Source of the DNA: DATAOG01 sp963782885
GTDB taxonomy: Bacteria; Pseudomonadota; Alphaproteobacteria; Geminicoccales; Geminicoccaceae
Assembly: GCA_963782885.1 (NCBI GenBank)
Contig: CAWALL010000005.1
Span: 62,001 to 126,000 of the forward strand
Reading direction: 5' to 3'
DNA: 64,000 bases
Shown here: positions 25,268-32,960 of the stretch, one piece after another
How the letters are laid out: each line of letters opens with the position of its first letter
Position numbering within the stretch: the first letter of the stretch is position 1
The notes under the pieces: model-generated
Told to the model about the DNA's origin: nothing
What the model saw: the letters and a program-made list of their open reading frames with translations, nothing else
The model's database searches: none
Translations under genes and position numbers: made by a program

Positions 25268-27001
25268 CTACGCCACGCGGTCGCCGGGACGGGGTTGGGC
25301 GGCGCGGCTGTCGACGGCCGGCAGCATCTGCGCCGGATCGCGGGTGACCACAACGTCGACGACCACGGGCCGCGCGGTCTCGCCGAGCGCGTCGTTGAGC
25401 GCGCCGGCAAGGTCGCCCGGCCGCTCGATCCTGATGCCGTCGCAGCCCATGGCCCGAGCGAGGGCCGCGTAGTCGGTCTCGGACAAGTCGGACGACTGGT
25501 AGGCGCCTTTGCCATACATCAGGTGCTGGAGCGCCTTGACGTAGCCCGAGGCGGCATTGTTGACGACCACGATGGTGACGCCGAGCCCGAGCCGGCGCGC
25601 GGTCTCGAGTTCGCCGAGCGCCATGTTGAGGCCGCCGTCGCCGGTCAGCGCCACCACGGGCCGCCCGGGCGCGCCGAGCTTGGCCCCGATCGCGCCCGGC
25701 ACCCCGTAGCCGATCGAGGCCAAGCCCCGGTCGGGGACGAAGCCGCGGCCCGCGCGCTTGGTATCGAACAAGAGCCCGCCCCAGTGCGCCGCGAAGCCGC
25801 CGTCGGCGACCAGGATGCCATCCGCCGGCAGCGCCCGGTTCAGCTCGCCCATCAGACGCGCCATGCCGACCGGCACCTCGTCGGACGCCAGCCGCCCGGC
25901 GACCGAGCGCCGCCAGGCCGCCATCTTGTCCCGAACTTCAGCCGCATAGCCCCCTCTGGCCGGGCGCGCGGCCTTGCCGGCATCGGGCATGGCCGTGCTC
26001 AGGTCCTGGATGCCGCCCCGGACGTCGCCCCAGAGGGCTGTTGCCGCCGGATAGCAGCGACCGATCTCCTCGGGCAGGATGTCGAGGTGGATCAGGGTCT
26101 TGCCCGGCGGCGGCACGGTATAACGCCTGGTCGCGATCTCGCCGAGCTTGCAGCCGACCACCAGGATGCAGTCGGCGGCCGCAATCAGATCGTTGGCGAT
26201 CCGGGAATAGCGCCCGAAGATCCCGGCCGCGAGCGGATGCGTGCAGGCGATGGCGCCTTTGCCTGAGAGCGTGTGCGCGACCGGAAGCGCGTAGTCCTCG
26301 GCGAGGCTCTGCAGCGCTTCGGCCGCATCGGAGAGGTGCACGCCGCCGCCCGCCAGGATGATCGGGCGCGCGGCCTTCGCCAGCAGCCCGGCCGCCGCCT
26401 GCACCGCCTCCCGGTCGGGCCGGCAGCGCAGCGCCGGGATCTTTTCGTAGCGCGCGTCCGCGGCGAGCTCGCCGTCCTCGAAGCCGTGAGTGGCGTGCGC
26501 GATGTCCTCGGGCACGTCCAGGACCACCGGCCCCGGCCGGCCCGTGGTCGCGACCGTGAACGCGCGCCGGACCAGTTCGGGCACGCGTTCGATCCGCTCG
26601 ACCCGCAGCACCTCCTTGACCGCGGGCCGCAGGATCTCGAGCTGGCGGCTCTCCTGGGTCATGTTCTTCCAGGCATGCGCCCGGTGGCTGTCGCCGACGA
26701 TCGCGACCATCGGCACGCCCGCGTTCAGGCTCTCGACCAGCGCGGTGACGAGGTTGGTCGCCCCCGGGCCGAGCGTCGCGTCGCACACGCCGACCCGGTT
26801 GGTCACGCGCGCGTAGGCGTCCGCCGCAAATGCGCCGCAGCGCTCGTCGCTGATCAGCGTGTGCGCGAGGCCGAGCCGGCGCACCGCGTCGTAGAACGGC
26901 AGCAGCTGGAAGCCGCCCATGCCGAACAGCGGCCCGACATGATGCGCCTGCAGCGTGCGCGCGAGCGCCTCGCCGCCGGTCATCTCGTTGCTGATCGTCA
27001 C
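25268..27001 (-). CDS. ThDP-dependent enzyme, acetolactate-synthase large-subunit-like
   Basis: 577 residues with the three-domain layout of the acetolactate synthase/pyruvate oxidase family. The cofactor-activating Glu lies in SDERCGAFAADAYAR (about residue 53), a central FAD-like domain contains GRPGPVVLDVPED, and the ThDP-binding motif TGDGGLNMALGELETAR ends in VVVNN. The substrate is not identifiable: a 2-oxo acid decarboxylase, carboligase or an IlvB-like paralog without a small subunit are all possible. The start overlaps the E1-beta-like gene by four bases, so three ThDP proteins are made from one transcript. Confidence 0.85.
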   Translation of the reverse strand: MTISNEMTGGEALARTLQAHHVGPLFGMGGFQLLPFYDAVRRLGLAHTLISDERCGAFAADAYARVTNRVGVCDATLGPGATNLVTALVESLNAGVPMVAIVGDSHRAHAWKNMTQESRQLEILRPAVKEVLRVERIERVPELVRRAFTVATTGRPGPVVLDVPEDIAHATHGFEDGELAADARYEKIPALRCRPDREAVQAAAGLLAKAARPIILAGGGVHLSDAAEALQSLAEDYALPVAHTLSGKGAIACTHPLAAGIFGRYSRIANDLIAAADCILVVGCKLGEIATRRYTVPPPGKTLIHLDILPEEIGRCYPAATALWGDVRGGIQDLSTAMPDAGKAARPARGGYAAEVRDKMAAWRRSVAGRLASDEVPVGMARLMGELNRALPADGILVADGGFAAHWGGLLFDTKRAGRGFVPDRGLASIGYGVPGAIGAKLGAPGRPVVALTGDGGLNMALGELETARRLGLGVTIVVVNNAASGYVKALQHLMYGKGAYQSSDLSETDYAALARAMGCDGIRIERPGDLAGALNDALGETARPVVVDVVVTRDPAQMLPAVDSRAAQPRPGDRVA

Positions 27002-27978
27002 CGGTCTCCTCCGGCCAGGGCCATGATCGCTGGCAGGATGTCGCGCTCGGCGAAGACCTTGGCCTGGTCCTCGAGCGGCGGCGCGTAACCGATCGGGATC
27101 CGCGGCGCGCCCAGGCGCCTGACCGGCGCCTCGAGCCGGTCGAACAGCGACTCCGCGACCGTCGCCGCGATCTCGGCGCCGAAGCCCCCGACCGTCACCG
27201 CCTCGTGGACCACCAGCAGCCGCCCGGTCTTCTCCACTGAGCCGAGCACGGCCTGTCGGTCCCAGGGCCAGAGCGTGCGCAGATCGATCAGCTCGACCTC
27301 GACCCCCGCGGTCGCCGCCTGCGCCGCCGCCTTGGCGCCCTCGTGGACCATCGCCGACCAGGAAACCAGCGTCAGGTCGCGGCCCTCCCGCACGATCCGT
27401 GCCTTGCCGAGCTCGCCGGTCCCGCCGTCCACGACCTCGCCACGCAGGCCCCAGAGGTTCTTGTGCTCCATGTAGACCACCGGATCGTCGCTCCGGATCG
27501 CCGCCCTCAGCAGCGCGTAGTTGTCGGCGGGCGTCGCGGGCGTCACGACGACCAGGCCCGGGATGTGGGTGTACCAGGCCTCAAGGGACTGGCTGTGCTG
27601 GGCCGCCGAGGAGCGCCACATGCCGATCGGCTCGCGCACGACCAGCGGCACCTTGGCCTGGCCGCCGAACATGTAGCGCGCCTTGGCCGCCTGGTTGACC
27701 AACTCGTCCACCGCGCAGAGCGCAAAGTCGGAAAACCGCATCTCGACCACCGGCCGCGTGCCCATCAGCGCCGCCCCGACCGCCGCGCCCATGATGCAGG
27801 CCTCGGAGATCGGCGTGTCGACCACCCGCTCCGGCCCGAACTCGTCGGCAAGCCCACGGTACTGGCCGAACACGCCGCCGCGGCCGAGATCCTCGCCGAG
27901 CGTCCAGACCCGGCGATCGCGGCGCATCTCCTCGGCGAGCGCCGCGAGACCCGCCTCGAGATAGCTGCGCTCAGCCAT
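26998..27978 (-). CDS. 2-oxoacid dehydrogenase E1 component, beta subunit (PDH-type)
   Basis: 326 residues: LGEDLGRGGVFGQYRGLADE, DTPISEACIMGAAVGAALMG, PVVEMRFSDFA, AQHSQSLEAWYTHIPGLVVV and VHEAVTVGGFGAEIAATVAE are the standard E1-beta blocks. Together with the E1-alpha subunit it forms the decarboxylating ThDP enzyme of a pyruvate, acetoin or branched-chain dehydrogenase complex. No E2 or E3 gene is adjacent, so it may borrow these from elsewhere or act without a complex. The start overlaps E1-alpha by 8 bases and the stop overlaps the ALS-like gene by 4. Confidence 0.9.
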   Translation of the reverse strand: MAERSYLEAGLAALAEEMRRDRRVWTLGEDLGRGGVFGQYRGLADEFGPERVVDTPISEACIMGAAVGAALMGTRPVVEMRFSDFALCAVDELVNQAAKARYMFGGQAKVPLVVREPIGMWRSSAAQHSQSLEAWYTHIPGLVVVTPATPADNYALLRAAIRSDDPVVYMEHKNLWGLRGEVVDGGTGELGKARIVREGRDLTLVSWSAMVHEGAKAAAQAATAGVEVELIDLRTLWPWDRQAVLGSVEKTGRLLVVHEAVTVGGFGAEIAATVAESLFDRLEAPVRRLGAPRIPIGYAPPLEDQAKVFAERDILPAIMALAGGDR

Positions 27979-28972
27979 GGCCACCGCGCCCCGCCGGCGC
28001 GCCCAGATCCTGAACGTCGGTGAAGGCCGCCGCCGGCTCGGGCCAGGCGGCGGCCCTGGCCGTCTCGAACGCGCGTGCGATCTCGGCCTCGGCCGCGGCT
28101 CTGCGCGCCTCGACCGCCGCCTCTTCGAGCCCTGTGGTCCGCAGCATGGCGAGACAGGCCGCGATCGGATCATGCCGCCAGCGCTCGGCAACCTCGGCCT
28201 GCGAGCGGTAGGCGCCGGGATCGGCGGCGGTGTGGCCGCCGAGCCGGTAGGTCCTGGCCCAGAGGAACTGCGGCCCGCCACCGTCCCGGATGCGCCCGGT
28301 CAGCTCGCGCGCACTCTCGTCGACCGCGAGCACGTCGTTGCCGTCGACCTCGGCGGCCGGGATGCCGAGGCTCTCGGCGCGCGCCGCCGGACCGGGGCCG
28401 CCGGTCAGCGCCGCGGTCCTCGTGGTTGCGGCAAAGCCGTTGTCCTCGCAGACGAACAGCACCGGCAGATCGAAGATCCGGGCCCAGTTCAGGCCCTCGA
28501 GAAAGGGCCCGCGATTGATCGCGCCATCGCCGAAGATGCAGCAGACGATCCGGTCCGAGCCCATCAGCCTCAGCGCATGCGCCGCGCCGGCCGCGATCTC
28601 GATGTTGGCGCCGACCACGCCGTTGGCCCCCAACATGCCGACGCCGAAATCGGCGATGTGCATCGAGCCGCCCTTGCCGCCGGAGGTGCCGCCCACCCGC
28701 CCGAACAGCTCACACATCATCGCGGTGGCATCCGCGCCCTTGGCAAGCGTGTGGCCATGGCCGCGGTGGGTCGAGAGCAGCACGTCCGCGCGCCCGAGGT
28801 TGGCGCAGATCCCGGCCGCGACCGCCTCCTGGCCGATCGAGGGATGGATCGCGCCCAGCACCAGTCCCTGCTTCTGAGCCGCGAGCCCGGCTTCCTCGAA
28901 GGCGCGGATCCGGACCATGGTCGCGTACAGCTGCAAGAGCCGGTCGCGATCGACGTTGCGCCGGACCTCCAT
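27971..28972 (-). CDS. 2-oxoacid dehydrogenase E1 component, alpha subunit (PDH-type)
   Basis: 333 residues. The ThDP pyrophosphate motif is IFGDGAINRGPFLEGLN, ending at VLFVCEDN. Other landmarks are RAFEEAGLAAQKQGLVLGAI, STHRGHGHTLAKG, GGKGGSMHI and ARTYRLGGHTAADPGAYRS, where the usual loop Ser is not obvious. It is the substrate-binding half of the E1 heterotetramer with the beta subunit downstream. The ATG at 28972 follows AGAGGG. First gene of a three-gene operon divergent from the GSHGG-domain gene 76 bases away. Confidence 0.9.
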   Translation of the reverse strand: MEVRRNVDRDRLLQLYATMVRIRAFEEAGLAAQKQGLVLGAIHPSIGQEAVAAGICANLGRADVLLSTHRGHGHTLAKGADATAMMCELFGRVGGTSGGKGGSMHIADFGVGMLGANGVVGANIEIAAGAAHALRLMGSDRIVCCIFGDGAINRGPFLEGLNWARIFDLPVLFVCEDNGFAATTRTAALTGGPGPAARAESLGIPAAEVDGNDVLAVDESARELTGRIRDGGGPQFLWARTYRLGGHTAADPGAYRSQAEVAERWRHDPIAACLAMLRTTGLEEAAVEARRAAAEAEIARAFETARAAAWPEPAAAFTDVQDLGAPAGRGGHG

Positions 28973-29048
28973 GTCGCCCTCTCTGCCGACTCCCTGGCGG
29001 CTGCTATAGCAGGCGCAAAGCCGTGCGCGGTCAAGCCGCTGGGAGATC

Positions 29049-29871
29049 ATGATGCCGGACGCACCGATCCTGGCGATCGACACCGCGACCAAGTTCGACG
29101 AGCGGCACCGGGATGCCGTGGTGGTCTGCGGCTCCCACGGCGGTGTCTACCCCGGCTATCTGGCGGCCAGGGCGGGCCTGAGGGCGGTGCTGCTGAACGA
29201 CGCCGGGGTCGGCCTGGAGCGTGCCGGGATCGGCTGCCTCGACTACTGCCAGCGGCTCGGCATGGCGGCCGCCACGGTCGCGCACGACAGCGCCCGGATC
29301 GGCGACGGTGCCGACATGCGCCGGCGCGGGCGGATCAGACACCTCAACCGGGTCGCGGCGGCGCACGGCGTGGCGCCCGGCCAGACGGTCAAAGAGGCCC
29401 TCGCGCGGCTGGTCCAGGCGTCCGCCTGGCAGGAGACGCCGCCCGCCTACCGGGAAGGCCGCCAGGTCGTCTTGGAGCAGGCGGGCAAGCCGCGTGTGAT
29501 CTGCATCGAATTCGGCATCGATGACCGAGCCCGCGGATGCCGGCCAGATCGTGATCACCGGCTCCCATGGCGGCACGCCGGCGAGCATGCCCGAGCTGAC
29601 GCTCCAGGTCGACGCGCTCGCTGCGCTGTTCAACGACGCCGGGATCGGCATCGACGAGGCGGGCGTCAGCCGCCTACCGGCGCTCGACCGCCGGGGCATC
29701 GCCGCGGCCGCGGTCGACACCATGAGCGCGCGCATCGGCGACGGGCTCTCCACCTGGCGGGACGGCGTCCTGTCGCGGGTCAACCAGAGCGCCCGCCGTC
29801 TCGGCGCCGTGCCCGGCATGACCGCGAGAGCCTGGGTCGAGCAGCTGCTGATCGCGGCGCCGGACGGCTGA
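29049..29871 (+). pseudogene. Tandem GSHGG-domain protein, single-base frameshift
   Basis: Not a family I can name. Two homologous halves each contain GSHGG, then LxNDAGxGxxxAGxxxLxxxxxxGxAAATV, SARIGDG and a final xGxxPGxT region. The first half is in the frame from 29049 (VVVCGSHGGVYPGYLAARAG) and the second in the frame from 29521 (QIVITGSHGGTPASMPELTL). Removing one A from GAATTC at about 29509 would give CIDSASMTEPADAGQIVIT and restore one continuous reading frame of 273 residues, so the break looks recent or is a sequencing error. Start ATG (29049 or 29052) follows GGGAGA. Divergent from the E1 alpha/beta/ALS-like operon. Confidence 0.6.
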
Positions 29872-30175
29872 ACCGCCCCGAGGCTGCCAGCGGCGGCGGC
29901 TCCTGCCGGGTCGCGGTCGTGGTGATGAGCATCAAGTGCTCCCGGCGGTTTGCCTGGGCGGCCTTCAGGGTCCGACCCGGGCGGCCCGGGCTTGCTTCCG
30001 ATCGTGACCCCGGCGCCACACCTCCCCGAGGAATGCGTTGCCGGGTGAGGCCAAAAATCGCGAATCGCGAGAGGCCGACGCCGGACCTCGCGAACTGCGG
30101 GAACCATGGGTGCTCCCGGCCGTTCAGCTGCCTATGCACCGACGTCTCGACTCCCAGCCCCTGGAGGGACAATCC
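29872..30175. other. Gene-free leader region of the OmpA-like gene
   Basis: About 300 bases with no supported gene. It contains a short direct repeat of ATCGCGA (TCGCGAATCGCGAG near 30057) and GAGGGAC just before the ATG at 30176. The promoter of the OmpA-like gene presumably lies here, but no clear -35/-10 pair was identified. Confidence 0.35.
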
Positions 30176-31186
30176 ATGATCGCGCTGCGCTGGAAAACCA
30201 AGCAAGGCATCTGCGGTGGCGGGCTCAGAACCACAGCACTCCTGGCCGGCGCTTCGCTGCTGGTCCTGGCGGTGCCGGTTGCACAGGCGCAGTCCACCGG
30301 CGCTCAGTCTATCGCCGAGCCTCGCGTCGAGAGTCCCGGCCAGTACCTCGTGACCTTCGGCCTCAATCAGACGACTTTGACCGAGCAGAACCGCCGGATC
30401 ATCGAGCAGGCGGCTCAGGACTACCGCCAAGGCGGCACGGCACAGGTCACCGTCACCGGCTATACCGATACCTCGGGTTCCGCAGCTTACAATCAGGAGC
30501 TCTCGCAGCGGCGTGCCGAGGCGGTGGCGGCGGAGCTTGAACGCGACGGCGTCCCCGCGACCAACATCACGACGATCGGCCGGGGCGAAGACGACCTGCT
30601 GGTGCCGACCGCGGAGGGGGTTCGCGAGCCCCGCAACCGGCGGGTCGAGATCGTGGTACCGCAGCCACCGCCGCCGGTGGTCGCCGCGCCGGCGGCGCCG
30701 CCCCCGCCCGCGCCGGCCGCGGGGCCGACCGAGGAGGTCGAAAAGGCGGCTAAGAACGTGTTCACCATCGGTCCGGTCTATGGGCATAATTACGGTGAGA
30801 CGAGCGACAGCGTATCCGATCTGGCGGGCGTCCAGCTCACCTACCACGCTCTTCCGAGTCTTCTGGGCGGCGTGTCGCTCAAGCAGGACTTCCTGCACAG
30901 CTTCAACGCCGAGGATGACGGCTGGGCCGGGCGCTCCGTGGTCAGCCTCGATTTCGCGCCCAAGCTCGGGCCGTTCCGCCCCCTGCTGGCCCTCAACGGC
31001 GGCGGTGTTTACGGCAAGGGAGTTCAGGACGGGTTCGTGGCCGGTCCTGAGATCGGGTTCGGCGTCAACCTGTTCAAGAACGTGGCCATGACCGCTTCGG
31101 TTGCATACGACTATCAGTTCCGCAATTCGGGCGACTTCGACGAGGGCATCCTTTGGGGCGGCCTGGGCTTCGGCATCGGGTTCTGA
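30176..31186 (+). CDS. OmpA-family protein with reversed order: OmpA domain, then beta-barrel
   Basis: 336 residues. A long signal peptide (TALLAGASLLVLAVPVAQAQ) is followed by an OmpA/MotB-type peptidoglycan-binding domain (about 45-165: VTGYTDTSGSAAYNQELSQR, then RGEDDLLVPT and EPRNRRVEIVV). A Pro/Ala-rich linker (VPQPPPPVVAAPAAPPPPAP) follows. The last 140 residues alternate in barrel style and end GGLGFGIGF with a terminal Phe, as outer-membrane proteins do. In E. coli OmpA the barrel comes first; here it comes last. It would anchor the outer membrane to the cell wall. Confidence 0.85.
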   Translation: MIALRWKTKQGICGGGLRTTALLAGASLLVLAVPVAQAQSTGAQSIAEPRVESPGQYLVTFGLNQTTLTEQNRRIIEQAAQDYRQGGTAQVTVTGYTDTSGSAAYNQELSQRRAEAVAAELERDGVPATNITTIGRGEDDLLVPTAEGVREPRNRRVEIVVPQPPPPVVAAPAAPPPPAPAAGPTEEVEKAAKNVFTIGPVYGHNYGETSDSVSDLAGVQLTYHALPSLLGGVSLKQDFLHSFNAEDDGWAGRSVVSLDFAPKLGPFRPLLALNGGGVYGKGVQDGFVAGPEIGFGVNLFKNVAMTASVAYDYQFRNSGDFDEGILWGGLGFGIGF

Positions 31187-31221
31187 GGCACGGCAGACGG
31201 CCGGCGCCGGCGGCTTGGGTC

Positions 31222-31296
31222 TGGCTGGGGCGGCAGGATTCGAACCTGCGAATGCCGGATCCAAAGTCCGGTGCCTTACCGCTTGGCGACGCCCCA
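31222..31296 (-). tRNA. tRNA-Gln (anticodon UUG)
   Basis: Read on the minus strand it starts TGGGGCGTCGCCAAGCGGTA, as tRNA-Gln genes do. The anticodon stem CCGGA/TCCGG encloses the loop CTTTGGA with anticodon TTG. The T arm GCAGG-TTCGAAT-CCTGC is perfect, the acceptor TGGGGCG pairs with CGCCCCA, and CCA is encoded. 75 nucleotides with CCA. It lies between the OmpA-like gene and the SAM hydrolase gene. Confidence 0.95.
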
Positions 31297-31340
31297 ACGT
31301 GCGCCGCGAACATAGGGCCGGCGGCTCGGCCAGGCAACTC

Positions 31341-32069
31341 TCAGCCGGGCGCGTGCACCCGGACCGGGCTGCCCGGCTGGAGCCCGAACCGGGCCGCCGC
31401 CCGGCCGCCGTTGACCCCGATCTCGGCCAGGCCGTTGGCGTTCGCGTACCAGAGCGGCTCGTCCGCCGGCACGTCGCCGAAGGTCCGGCCGTGACGCAGC
31501 CGGCGGCCGGCGACCTCGAGCTCGGCCCCGGGCGCGAGCCCGCCTGCCCGCAGGCCGGTCATGGCGTTGCCGAAATGGTCGACGTAGACGATCTCGGCGA
31601 GATCGTCCGGCCAGTCGGGATGGCGGGCCGGGGCGACTTCGGGCCCGGGCGCGGGCTCGCCTGAGGCCAGGCGCGCGGCGACCGGCGCGAACAGGTCGCG
31701 GCCGTGGAAGGTCGCGGACAGGGTTGCCTGCCGCCAGGTGACCTCGAAGCAGCGGACCTCGCGCGCGCGGCGCAGCACGAGCTCGAACAGACCGTTGTCG
31801 GGGCCGACGAAACGCTTGCGGTCGGCCTCGACCACGAGCGCCGCGCGCGCCCCGCCGACGCCGGGATCGACCACCGCCAGGATCACGTCGCCCGGCTCGA
31901 ACCATTCGGCGTAGGCGGCGAGCAGATAGGCCGAGAGCCTGGGCGCGAACGCCGGCAGATCGGCGAACAGGTCGATCACCGGCACCGCCGGAGCGCGCCG
32001 CGCGAGGACCGCCTTGACCTGCCCGACGTAGGGGCCGCTGAGGCCGAAATCGGTGCAGAGGACGATCAC
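31341..32069 (-). CDS. SAM hydroxide adenosyltransferase (SAM hydrolase, DUF62 family)
   Basis: 242 residues of the family that hydrolyses S-adenosylmethionine to adenosine and methionine and is related to fluorinases and chlorinases. The N-terminal domain reads VIVLCTDFGLSGPYVGQVKA, then VDPGVGG and VGPDNGLF, followed by the C-terminal barrel with IVYVDHFGNAMTGL. Halogenase activity is not indicated by context. The GTG start at 32069 overlaps the ispE stop (GTGA), so it is the last gene of a TPR lipoprotein-ispE-SAM hydrolase operon. Confidence 0.88.
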   Translation of the reverse strand: MIVLCTDFGLSGPYVGQVKAVLARRAPAVPVIDLFADLPAFAPRLSAYLLAAYAEWFEPGDVILAVVDPGVGGARAALVVEADRKRFVGPDNGLFELVLRRAREVRCFEVTWRQATLSATFHGRDLFAPVAARLASGEPAPGPEVAPARHPDWPDDLAEIVYVDHFGNAMTGLRAGGLAPGAELEVAGRRLRHGRTFGDVPADEPLWYANANGLAEIGVNGGRAAARFGLQPGSPVRVHAPG

Positions 32070-32926
32070 GGCGCCACCAGGCTCTCGGCGACCCACCAGT
32101 CGGGCTGCGCCCGCCGGATCCGGCGGACGGCAGCCTCGAGCCCGGTCCGGTCGGCGAACAGGCCAAAGCAGGTGGCGCCGCTCCCGGACATGCGCGCGAG
32201 CTCGCAACCCGGCTGCGCGGCCAGCGCCGCCAGCACCGCGTCGACCGCGGGCTCCAGCCGGCGTGCCGGCGCCTCCAGATGGTTGGCGCGCGCCCGCAGC
32301 CAGCCGAGCAGTGCTGCGGGTTCGCAAGGCGGGGGGCCCTGCTCCGGGACCGGTTCCGGCAGCGCGCCCAGTTCCCCGAACACCGACCCGGTCGCGAGCG
32401 CGCGGCCGGGGTTGACCAGCAGCAACCAGAGCGACGGCAGGCCGCGCGCCTCCTCGAGCCGCTCGCCGATGCCGCGCATGCGGGCCGGCCGGCCGGCGAG
32501 GCAGACCGGCACGTCGGCACCGAGCCCCCGCGCCAGCGGCTCGAGCTCACCGGCGCCGAGCCCGAGCCGCCAGAGCCGGTTCAGCCCGCGCAGCGCCGCG
32601 GCCGCATCGCCCGAGCCGCCGCCCAGGCCCGCCGCGACCGGCAGGTTCTTTTCCAGCTCGATCCGCGCGGCGGCCGGGCGTCCGGCCTGCCCGGCGAGCC
32701 GGCGCGTCGCCTGCAGGACCAGATTGTCCGGCGCGTCGGCCAGGGCCCCGGCGAACGGGCCGGCCAGTTCGAGGATCAGACGGTCGGCGGGCTCGAAGAT
32801 CAGCCGGTCCGCGGGCGGGCCGAACACGACCAGGCTGTCGAGCTCGTGATAGCCGTCCGGCCGCCGGCCGGTGATGCAGAGATCGAGGTTGATCTTGGCC
32901 GGCGCCAACTCTGCGATCCGCTCCAT
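32066..32926 (-). CDS. ispE: 4-diphosphocytidyl-2-C-methyl-D-erythritol kinase
   Basis: 286 residues, GHMP kinase family. It phosphorylates CDP-methylerythritol in the MEP pathway to isoprenoids. Substrate motif APAKINLDLCITGRRPDGYH is at the N terminus and the ATP-binding glycine loop PVAAGLGGGSGDAAAALRGL is near residue 95; GSGATCFGLF is the third GHMP motif. Lies 34 bases downstream of the TPR lipoprotein gene and is coupled by GTGA to the SAM hydrolase gene. Confidence 0.95.
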   Translation of the reverse strand: MERIAELAPAKINLDLCITGRRPDGYHELDSLVVFGPPADRLIFEPADRLILELAGPFAGALADAPDNLVLQATRRLAGQAGRPAAARIELEKNLPVAAGLGGGSGDAAAALRGLNRLWRLGLGAGELEPLARGLGADVPVCLAGRPARMRGIGERLEEARGLPSLWLLLVNPGRALATGSVFGELGALPEPVPEQGPPPCEPAALLGWLRARANHLEAPARRLEPAVDAVLAALAAQPGCELARMSGSGATCFGLFADRTGLEAAVRRIRRAQPDWWVAESLVAP

Positions 32927-32960
32927 CGGTCGCGGGCGGTTGCGGCCGCCCGGGCGCCCG

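Noticed and set aside
31341..32069. Possible fluorinase or chlorinase.
   Set aside because: The family resemblance covers the common SAM hydroxide adenosyltransferases, and context (ispE operon) gives no sign of halogen metabolism.
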